Assembly (NCBI GenBank): GCA_026707225.1
Contig: JAPOXG010000095.1
Location: forward strand, 124,001-188,000
DNA: 64,000 nt
Direction of reading: 5' to 3'
Source: Chloroflexota bacterium
GTDB taxonomy: Bacteria > Chloroflexota > Anaerolineae > Aggregatilineales > Phototrophicaceae
Positions 1-9,200 of this stretch are shown one piece after another (position 1 is the first letter of the stretch; the number at the start of each line of letters is the position of its first letter). The notes beneath the pieces were generated by a model, which did not search any database, was not told the origin of the DNA, and saw nothing but the letters and a program-made list of their open reading frames with translations. Made by a program: the position numbers and the translations under genes.

Positions 1-955
1 GCCCGCCTTTGACCAATATCGACATCAAGCCGCTCCCCAATGCCATTTGCCGCAACGCCAACTCGTATTGAGGATGGCTGGGATGGTGCGGGTAGAGCAC
101 CTGTTCAATTTTGGGATGTTCCGCCAGGAAACAGGCGACCTCCAGCGCGCTCTCGCTGTGGGCGCGGACGCGCTGCGACAGGCTCTGCAGCCCACGCGCC
201 GCCAGCCAGCAGTTCATCGGTGACAGTACGCCGCCGCCAATCCGCACCAGCCGCATGACCCGTTGCGCCAGCTCGCCGTCTTCCGCGAAAATGACGACGC
301 CGCCGAGCACATCGTGGTGGCCCGCGATGTACTTGGTCAATGATATCACCACGATGTCCGCCCCAAGCTGAATCGGATTCTGAGCGACGGGCGTGGCCAC
401 CGTGTTGTCGACCAATAGCGTCGCATCGAATTCCTGGGCAATGTCGGCAATGGCCGCGATATCGGCCAAGCGGATCATCGGATTGGTCGGCGATTCAAGG
501 ATGACCAGCCTGGTTTCCGGGCGCATGGCCGCGCGCACCGCGTCAAGATCGCTCATATTGACATAGGTGGTATGCAAGCCCCAAGGGGCGAAGAATTCAT
601 TCAGTTGCACGCGAATGCCAAAATACATGTCATCGCTCGAGACGATGTGATCGCCGGGCCGCAGCGCCTGGAAGATGGTGAGCATCGCCGCTGAACCGCT
701 GGATATGGCATGGGCGACGGCGCCGCCTTCCAACGCGGCCATCGTGCTCTCCAGCGCGGCGCGGTTGGGATTCTGCCAGCGTGTATAGATCAGTTGATCG
801 GGATCCTGCTCCAAGCCTGTCGTCTCATATTCGAAGGTCGTGCTGAGCACGATCGGCGGCACGATGGCGCCGCTGCTGGGATCTGTCGCCGCGCTGTGGA
901 CGGCTCTGGTCTCGGGTCGCAGCCTCATGGATTCGCTCGCTTGCTTAGTGTTCAT
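1..955 (-). CDS. Trans-sulfuration family PLP enzyme (cystathionine gamma-synthase / methionine gamma-lyase type), 3' end outside window
   Basis: The reading frame is open from an ATG at 955 to the window edge, giving 318 residues of a family normally near 390. It has the fold-type I Cys/Met metabolism signature: a YTRWQNPN segment near residue 57, the SSGSAAM cofactor-phosphate turn near 85, ESPTNP near 154, and SLTKYIAGHHDV with the Schiff-base lysine at about K208. The family acts on cystathionine, O-acyl-homoserine or methionine in the cytosol; the exact reaction cannot be decided from motifs. A second in-frame ATG at 928 is an alternative start, and neither has a strong Shine-Dalgarno. 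It diverges from the acetyltransferase at 1128. The sulfur genes just beyond that (rhodanese, SufE) fit a sulfur amino acid role, which is inference. Confidence 0.9.
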   Translation of the reverse strand, partial: MNTKQASESMRLRPETRAVHSAATDPSSGAIVPPIVLSTTFEYETTGLEQDPDQLIYTRWQNPNRAALESTMAALEGGAVAHAISSGSAAMLTIFQALRPGDHIVSSDDMYFGIRVQLNEFFAPWGLHTTYVNMSDLDAVRAAMRPETRLVILESPTNPMIRLADIAAIADIAQEFDATLLVDNTVATPVAQNPIQLGADIVVISLTKYIAGHHDVLGGVVIFAEDGELAQRVMRLVRIGGGVLSPMNCWLAARGLQSLSQRVRAHSESALEVACFLAEHPKIEQVLYPHHPSHPQYELALRQMALGSGLMSILVKGG

Positions 956-1127
956 CTGCGCTAATCATAGTGCTTCATCCCTTCCACTGCCATGCCAAGC
1001 TCAGAGTGCCGCCAAAAAAGTGAGCGGACATGTGGAAACTAGGTAAAATGTATTTTGAGCCTTTGTAGAGCGGCGCGGAGAGCCGGCTCGGCAATTGACT
1101 GCGACGCCAGACAGGGGAGGGTGATCC

Positions 1128-1679
1128 ATGCCAGATATGATTGTCAAATTATATGATCTGCCAGCGCTCGAACCTGCGATCGCGAGCCAGCGCGCTTTGG
1201 GCGTCAATATACGCCGGGTCATGACGCCGGAGAAATTCTTGGTGCTCGGCTGGATTCGCGAACACTTCAGCGAATATTGGGTGAGCGAAGCGGACGCGGG
1301 CTTTTCGGCACACCCGACCACGGTTATGCTGGCGCATCGGGGCGATCAGGTCTTGGGATTCGCCTGTTACGATACGACCTTCAAGAACTTCTTCGGTCCT
1401 ACCGGCGTGGACGCGGCCGAAAGAGGGCAGGGCATCGGCACGGCGCTCTTGCTGTCGACGCTGCACGCCATGCGCGACGCGGGCTATATGTACGCGATTA
1501 TCGGCGGGGCGGGTCCGGTTGGCTATTACGAAAAGGCGGGCGCCGCCGTCATCCCCGATTCAGAGCCGTCGCGCGCCTATCGCGGAATGCTGGGCACCGA
1601 GGCGGTGTACACGCAGGGCGCTCCCAGCGACTCTTTCTTGGGCATGGAACCCATCAATCAGAATGGAGACGCTGTCTAG
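1128..1679 (+). CDS. GNAT family N-acetyltransferase
   Basis: A 183-residue protein with the acetyl-CoA binding motif A of GNAT enzymes (ERGQGIGTALL, residues 98-108), preceded by a beta strand ending in FACYDTTFKNFFGPTGV. The tail GPVGYYEKAGA resembles the usual conserved alpha4/beta6 segment. The start ATG has a purine-rich GGGGAGGG ribosome site. GNATs transfer an acetyl group from acetyl-CoA to amines; the substrate is not identifiable here. The 3' end overlaps the convergent SufE-like gene by 26 bases. Confidence 0.88.
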   Translation: MPDMIVKLYDLPALEPAIASQRALGVNIRRVMTPEKFLVLGWIREHFSEYWVSEADAGFSAHPTTVMLAHRGDQVLGFACYDTTFKNFFGPTGVDAAERGQGIGTALLLSTLHAMRDAGYMYAIIGGAGPVGYYEKAGAAVIPDSEPSRAYRGMLGTEAVYTQGAPSDSFLGMEPINQNGDAV

Positions 1680-2097
1680 CCTGGTACACGACCGCGTTGA
1701 TGAGTTCGGTCAGCCCGCGCCCCTTGCCCATGGAAATATCTTTGCCGAAGAAGGTGAAGACGACTTCGCCGTTTATGGCCGCCACTTGATCAAGCGGCGC
1801 GCCGGAGCAGGCTTGGTCCAGGATCGCGCTCATCGCCATCGCCGATAGCCCTTGCGGATTCAGCACATCGAAGTAGAAGTCGAGCGTGCCATCGGGACGG
1901 TCGATCGCCCAGACGAAAGCCTCTGACTCGCAGCCAATGACGCGGCGCGCCTCGTCGTAGGGTTTGCTGGCGATGGTGTCCGGCACCGGCTGGAATTCGT
2001 CGGCGATGTCGATCAGGAAATCGACGCGGTCCTCGCGCGATGATATGAAGCCGAAGTCGTCAAGGTATTCTTGAAGCTTGGGCGGATAGTTTGCCAT
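1654..2097 (-). CDS. sufE: SufE-like cysteine desulfuration protein
   Basis: A 147-residue protein beginning MANYPPKLQEYLDDF. It carries the SufE hallmark VIGCESEAFVW, with the persulfide-accepting cysteine at C56. SufE takes sulfane sulfur from a SufS-type desulfurase and passes it to Fe-S cluster assembly in the cytosol. I chose ATG 2097 because GAGAGG lies just upstream and the family begins at this point; the longer frame only adds intergenic sequence. It lies downstream of a rhodanese on the same strand, with a terminator-like hairpin between them. No sufBCDS genes are in the window. Confidence 0.88.
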   Translation of the reverse strand: MANYPPKLQEYLDDFGFISSREDRVDFLIDIADEFQPVPDTIASKPYDEARRVIGCESEAFVWAIDRPDGTLDFYFDVLNPQGLSAMAMSAILDQACSGAPLDQVAAINGEVVFTFFGKDISMGKGRGLTELINAVVYQARQRLHSD

Positions 2098-2122
2098 AGG
2101 CCTCTCGTGGATGGAGGGAAAA

Positions 2123-2149
2123 GCGGGGAAGCGCGCAGCCCCTCCCCGC
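2123..2149 (-). terminator. Intrinsic-terminator-like hairpin between rhodanese and sufE
   Basis: On the minus strand a 7-bp stem (GCGGGGA / TCCCCGC) with a 13-nt loop is followed by TTTT and further pyrimidines. It sits between the rhodanese stop and the sufE start, so it may end or partly attenuate transcription within this gene pair. Confidence 0.5.
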
Positions 2150-2164
2150 CCTGTCGGATCTTGA

Positions 2165-3025
2165 CTACTTCTCGATGGGCAAGCCGACGCTGTTTCCCCA
2201 CTCTGTCCATGAGCCATCGTAGTTGCGCACATCGCTGAAGCCAAGCAGGTAGGTCAAGACGAACCAGGTATGGCTGCTGCGCTCGCCGATGCGGCAGTAA
2301 GCGATGGTGGGCGCGGACGAGTCCAACCCCAACTCGTCGTTGTAGATGGCGCGCAGTTGAGCCGCGTCCTTGAAGGTGTCGTCATCGTTGGCCGCCCGCG
2401 ACCAGGGGCAGCTGCTCGCGCCAGGGATGTGCCCGCCACGGACCGCGCCTTCCTGCGGATAACCGGGGATATGCAGCAAGTCGCCCGCGAATTCGCCTGG
2501 GCTGCGCACATCGACCAGTTGTCCGTCGGCGCCAATATGCGACAGCACGCCGTCGCGAAAGGCGCGGATCTGGCTGTCGTCGCGCTCGGGCGCATTGTAG
2601 CTTGTTGGGCTGACGCTCGGCTTCTCGCGCGTGAGTTCGCGTTCCTCTTCCACCCACTTCAGGCGCCCGCCATCCATGATCTTGGAATTGCTGTGCCCGA
2701 ATAGCTCGAACACCCAAAGCGCGTAGGTCGCCCACCAATTGCTCTTGTCGCCGTAGAAGACGGCGGTCGTCTCCGGCGTGATGCCAATGCGGCTGGCTAG
2801 CGCTTCGAAACCCGATTTGTCGAGATAGTCGCGGCGCAGCGGATCATTGAGATCTTTCACCCAGTCGACCTCGACCGCGCCGGGAACGTGCCCGCTGGGA
2901 TAGAGCAAGGGATCTTCGTTGGACTCAATGACGCGGACGTCCGCGTCGTTCAGATGTTGCGCCACCCAAGCCGTCGAAACGAGCTTGTCGGCATTGGCAT
3001 ACCCGCGACTGCTGATTTCACTCAT
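2165..3025 (-). CDS. Two-domain rhodanese, thiosulfate/3-mercaptopyruvate sulfurtransferase
   Basis: A 286-residue protein with two rhodanese domains. The N-terminal inactive copy (about 12-135) has GHVPGA and YGDKSNWWA in place of an active-site Cys. The catalytic copy (about 155-285) has [15 protein letters not shown] and the active-site loop [10 protein letters not shown] with C244. These enzymes move sulfane sulfur from thiosulfate or 3-mercaptopyruvate to an acceptor. The CRxGxRxS loop is closer to thiosulfate sulfurtransferases than to the CGSGVTA loop of SseA-type 3-mercaptopyruvate enzymes. GGAG lies eight bases before the ATG. The neighbouring SufE suggests delivery of sulfur to Fe-S or other sulfur pathways, which is inference. 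Confidence 0.92.
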   Translation of the reverse strand: MSEISSRGYANADKLVSTAWVAQHLNDADVRVIESNEDPLLYPSGHVPGAVEVDWVKDLNDPLRRDYLDKSGFEALASRIGITPETTAVFYGDKSNWWATYALWVFELFGHSNSKIMDGGRLKWVEEERELTREKPSVSPTSYNAPERDDSQIRAFRDGVLSHIGADGQLVDVRSPGEFAGDLLHIPGYPQEGAVRGGHIPGASSCPWSRAANDDDTFKDAAQLRAIYNDELGLDSSAPTIAYCRIGERSSHTWFVLTYLLGFSDVRNYDGSWTEWGNSVGLPIEK

Positions 3026-3273
3026 TAGCTTTGCTCCTAGTCTGCTTAACAGTTGTCATTCTGCCCACGGCAATTCCACAATCAAAAAAGCCAACCGGCG
3101 CGGGTTGACTTGTTGGTGGCGTATAGCCGAATTCATGGCAAACCAATCATACCCGCCTAGAGGACGCTGCGACAACAACAGTCATTCGAGATCGGACTCT
3201 GCTTGATTGACTTGCGCATAGCAGTACGCTACCACAGCCGCATCGAGATTTCAAGCAGCGAGCCAAGCGTCGG

Positions 3274-3681
3274 TCACATTGGTTCCGCGAAGGGCCTGAG
3301 GTCAAGCGCTGTGTTGAGATCAGCCAGACAAACCTGGCAGTTTTCCAGCTTTAGAGAAATATGCGCCTGCCGTGGCAATCTGATGTCGAACGTTGCGCGG
3401 CCGAGGCTGCCGATTATCGCTTTGCGCCGGGCAATCATGTAAACGCCGGCTTCATCTTGATCGGCGGCCAACTGCCAGCCGAATCCCGCTTGCAGCTCGA
3501 CTTTGGCCAGAACCTCAGGCCGGTCATGCGAAACCAGGTGGATGTCAGCGTATTCCGCTTGGAGGAAGAAGGTTGTGCCCGCGGCTACTTTCCAATTGAA
3601 GCGGCGCGTTTCTATCGCCATTTCGCGCGCCGCGCCGACGATCCGGAGCGCCCTCCAGAAATTATCCAGCATCCGCATCAC
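3274..3681 (-). CDS. Hypothetical protein coupled to a class IV aminotransferase
   Basis: A 135-residue protein I do not recognise. It starts in a 4-base overlap (ATGA) with the stop of the upstream aminotransferase, so the pair is probably translationally coupled. The N-terminus is basic. The rest alternates hydrophobic and charged residues (DIHLVSHDRPEVLAKVELQAGFGWQLAADQ), as in a small beta-rich domain. There is no signal peptide or membrane segment. Its coding reality rests on the overlap and clean codon structure, not on a known family. Confidence 0.7.
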   Translation of the reverse strand: MMRMLDNFWRALRIVGAAREMAIETRRFNWKVAAGTTFFLQAEYADIHLVSHDRPEVLAKVELQAGFGWQLAADQDEAGVYMIARRKAIIGSLGRATFDIRLPRQAHISLKLENCQVCLADLNTALDLRPFAEPM

Positions 3682-4505
3682 AATTCTTCCAGATGATCGT
3701 CGACCCAGCGCTGATAGGCAGCCCGCAGAGCCAATGTCGCCGCGCCGACGCGTCCATTGCCAATCGGCATCCCGTCGAGTTCAACCACCGGAAGAATGCC
3801 CCGGCTGCTGCTCGAAAGAAATACTTCGCTGAAACGATCGATATCGGCGATGTTAGGCGCCTCCGGGTCCAGCGGGACAATGCTCTCGCAGACGGCGAGG
3901 ACGATCATCCTCGAGATGCCCGCCAGCACGCCAGCGGACGCCGTGCGGAGCGCGCCATCGAGAATGACATAGACGTTGCTGGAAGCGCCTTCCAGCAGTT
4001 TGCCTTGGGCATCCACCAGAAACGTCTCATATATGCCCGTTGCTTGCGCCGCCTCAAGCGCCCGCCGCCGATGCATCCATTCGCTGGATTTCGAAGCGGG
4101 ATTGTGACGGACCTCGGCGGATGTGATGCAGCGCGCGCCTCGCTCAATCAGTTGGGCGCTCGGCGGCTGGAACGGTTCGATAGATAAGCGCGTCTCGTCC
4201 GCGGGTTCCGCTGTCGCCGAGATGCGAAAGCGAACATCGCCGTAATCGGATTCAAGTATCATCTGACGCAGCGCAGCGCGCAGCCGAGTTGGGTCGCAGT
4301 CAAGCGCAAATCCCTGCTGCCGCGCAGACTCTTGCAGGCGGCTCAAGTGCTCGCCGAACAGCAGCGACTTCGTGCGCTGGTAGGTTTTGCCGACGGTATA
4401 AACGCCGGCGCGCGGTTCGTGCTTGGCCGCGTCAAGCAGGCTGCCTGCGCTGAACGCTACGCTGGCGAGCCCTTGCTTGGTTAAGCGTTTGATTGTCGCG
4501 GGCAT
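3678..4505 (-). CDS. Class IV aminotransferase (branched-chain aminotransferase / aminodeoxychorismate lyase type)
   Basis: A 275-residue fold-type IV PLP enzyme. Visible family features are the basic RTKSLLFGEHLSRL segment near 44, a lysine at K139 in the usual position for the Schiff base, EGASSNVYV at 172-180, and SSSRGILPVVELDG near 235, which contacts the cofactor phosphate. The family includes branched-chain aminotransferases, D-amino acid aminotransferases and 4-amino-4-deoxychorismate lyase; the short length and lone gene fit the last two better, but this is not decisive. It is followed by a coupled 135-residue protein of unknown role. Confidence 0.85.
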   Translation of the reverse strand: MPATIKRLTKQGLASVAFSAGSLLDAAKHEPRAGVYTVGKTYQRTKSLLFGEHLSRLQESARQQGFALDCDPTRLRAALRQMILESDYGDVRFRISATAEPADETRLSIEPFQPPSAQLIERGARCITSAEVRHNPASKSSEWMHRRRALEAAQATGIYETFLVDAQGKLLEGASSNVYVILDGALRTASAGVLAGISRMIVLAVCESIVPLDPEAPNIADIDRFSEVFLSSSSRGILPVVELDGMPIGNGRVGAATLALRAAYQRWVDDHLEEL

Positions 4506-4520
4506 GATCAGCCGCGGCCG

Positions 4521-5714
4521 CTACCGCCGCAGCCACGATTCGCGGAATACATCCCAATCGGATTTGCTAAGCTGTTCATCAGAGTAAATGGCAATACCGG
4601 TCAAGCGGGAACGCTTGTCCTCGTCCAGCCGCCGCAAGCCTTTGCTAACGCCATCCAGCGCCCAAGCCATCGTTTCTATCTGTGGATTGTGCGCGGAACT
4701 CTCGCCGCTGTAATCAGGTATGCTGGCCAGGATGTCTGTCTCGTCCTCCATTTCATTGACATAGGTTTCCACATGGTATGCCACCCAATGGATATAGTCG
4801 AGCGGCTCTTGTCGGTAACTTTGATACATCAGCAGAATAATCTCGTCGGCGGCCGCCATCACTTTCTTTTTGAAACTCGACGACCACATGGTTCCGGGCG
4901 CAATGGACCCGATGTTTTGCGCGCCTAGCGCCGGTGGCGTCAAATCGGCCGTGACGGCGACGGCAATCGGAATGTGCAACCCAACCGCCGACTGCACCCG
5001 TCCGATCAGGCGTATAAGATCATCATTGTCGCTGAACAGCGGTTTGACATCAAGGACGATGCCGTCGAAGCCGAGCTGTGAGACCAGCAGCCGGCTGAAG
5101 TCGGCGATATTTCTCTGAAGATCGGTATCAGCGAGACGATTGTTATTTGCATTGTCGAGACGAGTCCAAATCTCAATCCAGCCGTAAACCCGCAACTGTT
5201 CGTTTTGACTTTTAAACGCGCGGACAAAGTCGGCAACGGCAGACCGCGAATCCATGAAGCCGCCCTCGCCCTGAAGCCCGCCAGTCCAACGGTTATCGAT
5301 GCCAAGCGAACTCACATAAACATAGGCGGTCCCAATTTGGTTTTCAATTAAACGACCGGCAAATGCGCGCAAGCGGTTGCTATCGAGGTCGCCAAATGTC
5401 CAAGTACGGTCCAGCCAGATGGCGTTATATAGCGGCAATTCGTCAGGGCTGCGAAATGCAAGCGAGCCAACCGCAATTCCTGCGATGATCATCACACCGG
5501 CGACGCTGATTCTAAATCGATTTCGCGGCGCGAGCAGTGTGGACAGCCGGACTGCCCGGCGAGAACCGAGATGTCCGCCTTGTCTGCTGACTCCTGCTTG
5601 TTCGTCGGGCGATTTTCTAATTCGCGCAGCCTGTGAAGAAACACTCGCTAGAATGGAACGCAGCCATCGCCCGGGCGGCGATTTCTCTGAGACAGATTCG
5701 CGGGGCATGGACAT
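4521..5714 (-). CDS. Membrane-anchored GH18-like TIM-barrel protein, probably lacking the catalytic acid
   Basis: A 397-residue protein with a basic, poorly ordered N-terminal 70 residues, one membrane anchor (about 70-88, ISVAGVMIIAGIAVGSLAF) and an extracytoplasmic domain. Barrel-like strands are visible: LPLYNAIWLD, IGTAYVYVSSLG, QLRVYGWIEIW, LGFDGIVLDVKPL, EIILLMYQSY and LTGIAIYSDEQL. The strand-4 motif resembles the DGxxxDxE of GH18 chitinase-like proteins, but the position of the catalytic Glu reads Lys (DGIVLDVKP). I therefore expect a non-hydrolytic or differently catalysing member. It could also be a DUF-level glycoside hydrolase-like family. The start at 5714 is the longest choice; later ATGs are possible. 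Confidence 0.7.
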   Translation of the reverse strand: MSMPRESVSEKSPPGRWLRSILASVSSQAARIRKSPDEQAGVSRQGGHLGSRRAVRLSTLLAPRNRFRISVAGVMIIAGIAVGSLAFRSPDELPLYNAIWLDRTWTFGDLDSNRLRAFAGRLIENQIGTAYVYVSSLGIDNRWTGGLQGEGGFMDSRSAVADFVRAFKSQNEQLRVYGWIEIWTRLDNANNNRLADTDLQRNIADFSRLLVSQLGFDGIVLDVKPLFSDNDDLIRLIGRVQSAVGLHIPIAVAVTADLTPPALGAQNIGSIAPGTMWSSSFKKKVMAAADEIILLMYQSYRQEPLDYIHWVAYHVETYVNEMEDETDILASIPDYSGESSAHNPQIETMAWALDGVSKGLRRLDEDKRSRLTGIAIYSDEQLSKSDWDVFRESWLRR

Positions 5715-5803
5715 GCGAATATCCGAACTTCAAATGGTCGTCGATCGTGCCTGCATCTTAACATAAGTAATGTTTAAAGTCTAACGGAATCGTAATTGTT
5801 GCG

Positions 5804-6250
5804 TCAGGCGGGCGCGGCAATCGTCTTCAGCCAGTCGAAAAGAGGCGGACCGAGTATGAGCCACCCGATGAGGATGGCGACAATAACCGTGATCAAAACA
5901 GCGGCCGCCGCGACATCCTTCGCTGCCTTTGCCATCGGGTGAATCTCCGAAACCGATACGTTGACGGCTGCCTCAATGGCGGCGTTTATGAATTCCGTCA
6001 CCCAAACGCTCCCGATCGTGAGGATCAGGAGCGACCATTGCAGGGCGTCGATTTCGAGCGCTGTGGCAACCGGGATGACGACTGCGGTTGCCGCCAGCAG
6101 AATACGCGTGTTTTTCTGATGGCGCAGCATATAGGCGCAGCCGGCAATGGCAAATCCGAGACTGCGGATGCGATTGGGGCTTGTGGTCGGGCTATATCGC
6201 TTCGGATCAGCCGCCGCGTTGTGAGCTCGGCGCCGCATGCTTCTAGTCAT
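5804..6250 (-). CDS. dgkA: Diacylglycerol kinase / undecaprenol kinase family membrane protein
   Basis: A 148-residue integral membrane protein. It has the prokaryotic DAG kinase signature EFINAAIEAAVNVSV followed by HPMAKAAKDVAAAAVLI, which contains the catalytic glutamate and the ATP-binding region. Three hydrophobic helices are visible (about 52-64, 68-88 and 115-140). In Gram-positive-like lineages this family phosphorylates undecaprenol or diacylglycerol for lipid carrier recycling. I chose ATG 6250 because it overlaps the ybeY stop (ATGACTAG), the usual coupling in this cluster; the longer frame runs inside ybeY. The family usually has NTAIE and a D where this has NAAIE and N. Confidence 0.88.
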   Translation of the reverse strand: MTRSMRRRAHNAAADPKRYSPTTSPNRIRSLGFAIAGCAYMLRHQKNTRILLAATAVVIPVATALEIDALQWSLLILTIGSVWVTEFINAAIEAAVNVSVSEIHPMAKAAKDVAAAAVLITVIVAILIGWLILGPPLFDWLKTIAAPA

Positions 6251-6728
6251 TTGCGATATGCCCGTATGTTTCGACCACTGCCGGGTCGACTTGAATGGAC
6301 CGCAGAGCCAGCGCTTGCGCCGCCCACATTCTCTCCCGAGCCAAACGCGTATCGTGATCGTAGCCCAAGAGATGCAGCGTGCCGTGGATGACCAGGAGGC
6401 AAAGCACGTCACCTAGAGCTGCCCGCGTCTTTCCGGCTTGATCCGTCGCATAGTCATAGGCGATGACGATATCGCCTAGGTAATGCGCGCAATCGCCTGA
6501 CACTTGCGGCATTTGTTCCGCGGGAAAGGAGAGAACGTCCGTTGGAGCATCGACATTCGCGTAGCGCAAATTCATCGCGCTGATCGTCCTGGCATCGGCA
6601 ATCACAATGCTGAGTTCTCCGGCTTCATCTTTGCGATGGCCAGCCAATGCCGCTCGGGCTCCCCGCTTGAGACGTTCGGAATCAATCGGATAGCGGCTGG
6701 GGTTCTCCAGGTTGATGGCTCGGCTCAA
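6243..6728 (-). CDS. ybeY: Endoribonuclease YbeY (rRNA maturation factor)
   Basis: A 161-residue protein with the zinc site HGTLHLLGYDHD (H115, H119, H125) diagnostic of YbeY, plus the conserved LNLRY-like segment (MNLRYANVDAPTDVLSFP, residues 52-69). YbeY is a metal-dependent endoribonuclease that acts in 16S rRNA 3' maturation and ribosome quality control. The start overlaps the upstream pgpH stop by four bases, and its own stop overlaps dgkA. The order pgpH-ybeY-dgkA is conserved in many bacteria, which supports all three calls. Confidence 0.96.
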   Translation of the reverse strand: MSRAINLENPSRYPIDSERLKRGARAALAGHRKDEAGELSIVIADARTISAMNLRYANVDAPTDVLSFPAEQMPQVSGDCAHYLGDIVIAYDYATDQAGKTRAALGDVLCLLVIHGTLHLLGYDHDTRLARERMWAAQALALRSIQVDPAVVETYGHIAND

Positions 6729-9196
6729 GAGGACGCGTCCACTTCCTCAGGACGCTTGCCTTTTTCTACATGCTGGGGAGATTTGTGGCCATTGCGCTTC
6801 GGCAAGGGCGGGACCTCGAACAGCGGTTCGTCGTCTTCCATTATGTGTGCGGCTTTTTCCTCAGTCGCCTGCTGCTCCGCTTCGGCCACCGACGCGGCGT
6901 CGTTCAAATCGGGAAGCGATGCGTCCGGACTCCGGCGGCCTTCCTCAGCGCCGGTCGCGTCCGCTATCTCACTGTCAAGATTGATCGGTTGCCGGTCGAT
7001 TGATTTGCCCGCATCAGGCTCGATGCGTTGACTGCGCTTGCCATTGCCAGCGCCCGGTTCAGCTTTGGGCGCGCCTGGCGCTGGGATCGCCTTGGCATAA
7101 TCGATGCGGGGATGAAAGAGCCCGCGGAATATATCGATGAAAGTGGCTTCGATCTTGCGCAAGTCGTTGAGCGTTAGCGCGGAGGCGTCAAGCTGGCCTT
7201 TGTTGCGCTTGTCTTCAATGATCCCGTGCACGAGGTCGGCAATGTCCTGGCTGCTCTGCGGCTGGACCGCCCTGATGGCTGATTCGCAGCTGTCAGCCAT
7301 CATCATGATAGCCGTTTCGCGGCTTTGCGGAATCGGTCCCGGATATGAGAATTCAGCTGGATCGACTGCCGATTCATCGCCGGCAGCGGCAAGCGCCCGC
7401 TGATAAAAGACATAGACCTGCGTCGTACCGTGGTGCTCGCGAATGAATTCCCGCAAGCGATCGGGCAGATTGTATCTCTTGGCGATCTGGTCGCCCTCGG
7501 TCACGTGACTGATGATGATATCGGCGCTGCGGTAGGGGTCATCCAGCGCGTCGTGAGGATTGTGGATGTGCTGCTGATTCTCGGTGAAGAAAAACGGATT
7601 GCTCATTTTGCCTATGTCATGGTAGAGGGCGGCGACATGCGTCATCTGAGTAACGGCGCCGATCGCTTCCGCGGCCTGCTCGGCCAGATTCGCCACCTGC
7701 AGCGAATGCTGATAGGTGCCGGGCGCCTCACGCAGCAGGCGTTGCAAGAGCGGTTTGCTGGGCTGGCTCAAATCCATCAATTTGAATGGCGTCGCCAGGT
7801 TCAGCAAAACCGTTAGCGCATACATGACAGCGAAGGATGTCGTCGGCACGATTAACACGCCACTGAAGAATGCTTGCAGCATGCTGGTGGCGTCGCCGCC
7901 ATCGAAGCCAACCTGCAGCGCGAAAATCGCTACCACAGCGGCGTTTGCCAAACCGACGAAGAGGCCCGCGACAAAAAAATTGTTCAAGCGCCCCGCATTG
8001 CGCAGCGTCAATATGGCGCCGATGTTGCCCGCCGCGACCAGGCTGGCAATCTCAAGGGACGGTCCACGGCTGAGCATGCCGGCCAAGAATGCGAAGCCGA
8101 TTGCGCCCACGATCGCAAGATTGGGGCTCGCGAGCGCGACATACACGATGCCGAGCGCGGCCGCCGGCATCAAGTATATGTTGCTGATGCCGAACATTCG
8201 CATGGCAGCCAGCGCGACCAAGAATAGGACGGCGATCACGAGCAAGTCTTTATGGCCGTGAGCGACGAGCTGTGGTTCAAAGCGGCTGATGTATATGCCA
8301 AGCAGCGCGACCACCATGACGCTTCCCAACAGCGCTCGCAAAATTCTTGCGCCGCGGTGGCTTGTTTGCGCAAGCAAGCCAAGTTCTTGCAGCGCCTCCA
8401 GTGACAGGCTGTCGATTGGCTGATTGGCGGTCGCCACCGTCTGCCCGGCGATGAACTGCCGCCGCTGCGCTTCCACATTGTTCAGCGCTTCCGCTCGATC
8501 AATCGCCGTCTGTTCCGGGTTTTCAAATGTGTTGGCTCGGATGACATCGGCGGTGACCAAGGTGACGATCTGGCTCTCTTGCGGCGTCAGGCGCAGGCTG
8601 ACCTGCGTCGGCAGTTGCTCGCGCGCTTTTTTCAGGTCGGCGGCGCGCAGCTCCCCGCGCATGACACGCTCCAAAACCGAGATGATCTCGCTCCGCACCT
8701 GCGCCCAACTGTCATCGGGCAAGCGCAAAATGGCGACGATGGCGTCTTCGTTTTCATTGAGCTTCAGTGACGTTATCGCCTTGATGTCGGCGATTTGGCG
8801 TTCCAGTGTCGCGTACGAGTCGCCACGCACGTTGTCAATATACTCAAGGATCAATTCCGTTAATTCGCGCTGTTGCCGCGCGACGTTTGGGTCCGGCGGA
8901 TAAAACACCGGCGGCGCCTGGCTTAGGATATTGTCGCGCTCTTGCTCGGTGAGTATCTCGCTGACGAAAGAGCCTTCTTCACGCGCGATGATGTCTTCCG
9001 TCGGCACCGAGCCAAGCGTCAAATTGGCGATGTTATTGAAGTTGAGGAATATATCGTCGAAAGCTACTATCAATGTACAGCAGAGCGCGAAACTGACAGC
9101 GGCGACGATGATCGACGCATAAGCAACCCAAGACTTCGTCCAATGAGGGTCAAGGTCATATCGCTCATCAAGCATGTCTGCGAACTGGAGGCTCAC
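6725..9196 (-). CDS. PgpH/YqfF-like membrane HD hydrolase, cyclic-di-AMP phosphodiesterase
   Basis: An 823-residue protein with the 7TM-HD architecture. It has one membrane helix near 24-44, an extracytoplasmic region of about 240 residues, seven closely spaced membrane helices from about 285 to 470, then a cytosolic HD domain. The HD domain contains HSLQVANLAEQAAEAI and YHDIGKM, the metal-binding His-Asp pairs. Characterised family members hydrolyse cyclic-di-AMP. A low-complexity, charged tail of about 110 residues follows the HD domain and has no recognisable domain. The stop overlaps ybeY by four bases. Confidence 0.92.
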   Translation of the reverse strand: MSLQFADMLDERYDLDPHWTKSWVAYASIIVAAVSFALCCTLIVAFDDIFLNFNNIANLTLGSVPTEDIIAREEGSFVSEILTEQERDNILSQAPPVFYPPDPNVARQQRELTELILEYIDNVRGDSYATLERQIADIKAITSLKLNENEDAIVAILRLPDDSWAQVRSEIISVLERVMRGELRAADLKKAREQLPTQVSLRLTPQESQIVTLVTADVIRANTFENPEQTAIDRAEALNNVEAQRRQFIAGQTVATANQPIDSLSLEALQELGLLAQTSHRGARILRALLGSVMVVALLGIYISRFEPQLVAHGHKDLLVIAVLFLVALAAMRMFGISNIYLMPAAALGIVYVALASPNLAIVGAIGFAFLAGMLSRGPSLEIASLVAAGNIGAILTLRNAGRLNNFFVAGLFVGLANAAVVAIFALQVGFDGGDATSMLQAFFSGVLIVPTTSFAVMYALTVLLNLATPFKLMDLSQPSKPLLQRLLREAPGTYQHSLQVANLAEQAAEAIGAVTQMTHVAALYHDIGKMSNPFFFTENQQHIHNPHDALDDPYRSADIIISHVTEGDQIAKRYNLPDRLREFIREHHGTTQVYVFYQRALAAAGDESAVDPAEFSYPGPIPQSRETAIMMMADSCESAIRAVQPQSSQDIADLVHGIIEDKRNKGQLDASALTLNDLRKIEATFIDIFRGLFHPRIDYAKAIPAPGAPKAEPGAGNGKRSQRIEPDAGKSIDRQPINLDSEIADATGAEEGRRSPDASLPDLNDAASVAEAEQQATEEKAAHIMEDDEPLFEVPPLPKRNGHKSPQHVEKGKRPEEVDASS

Positions 9197-9200
9197 CGCA

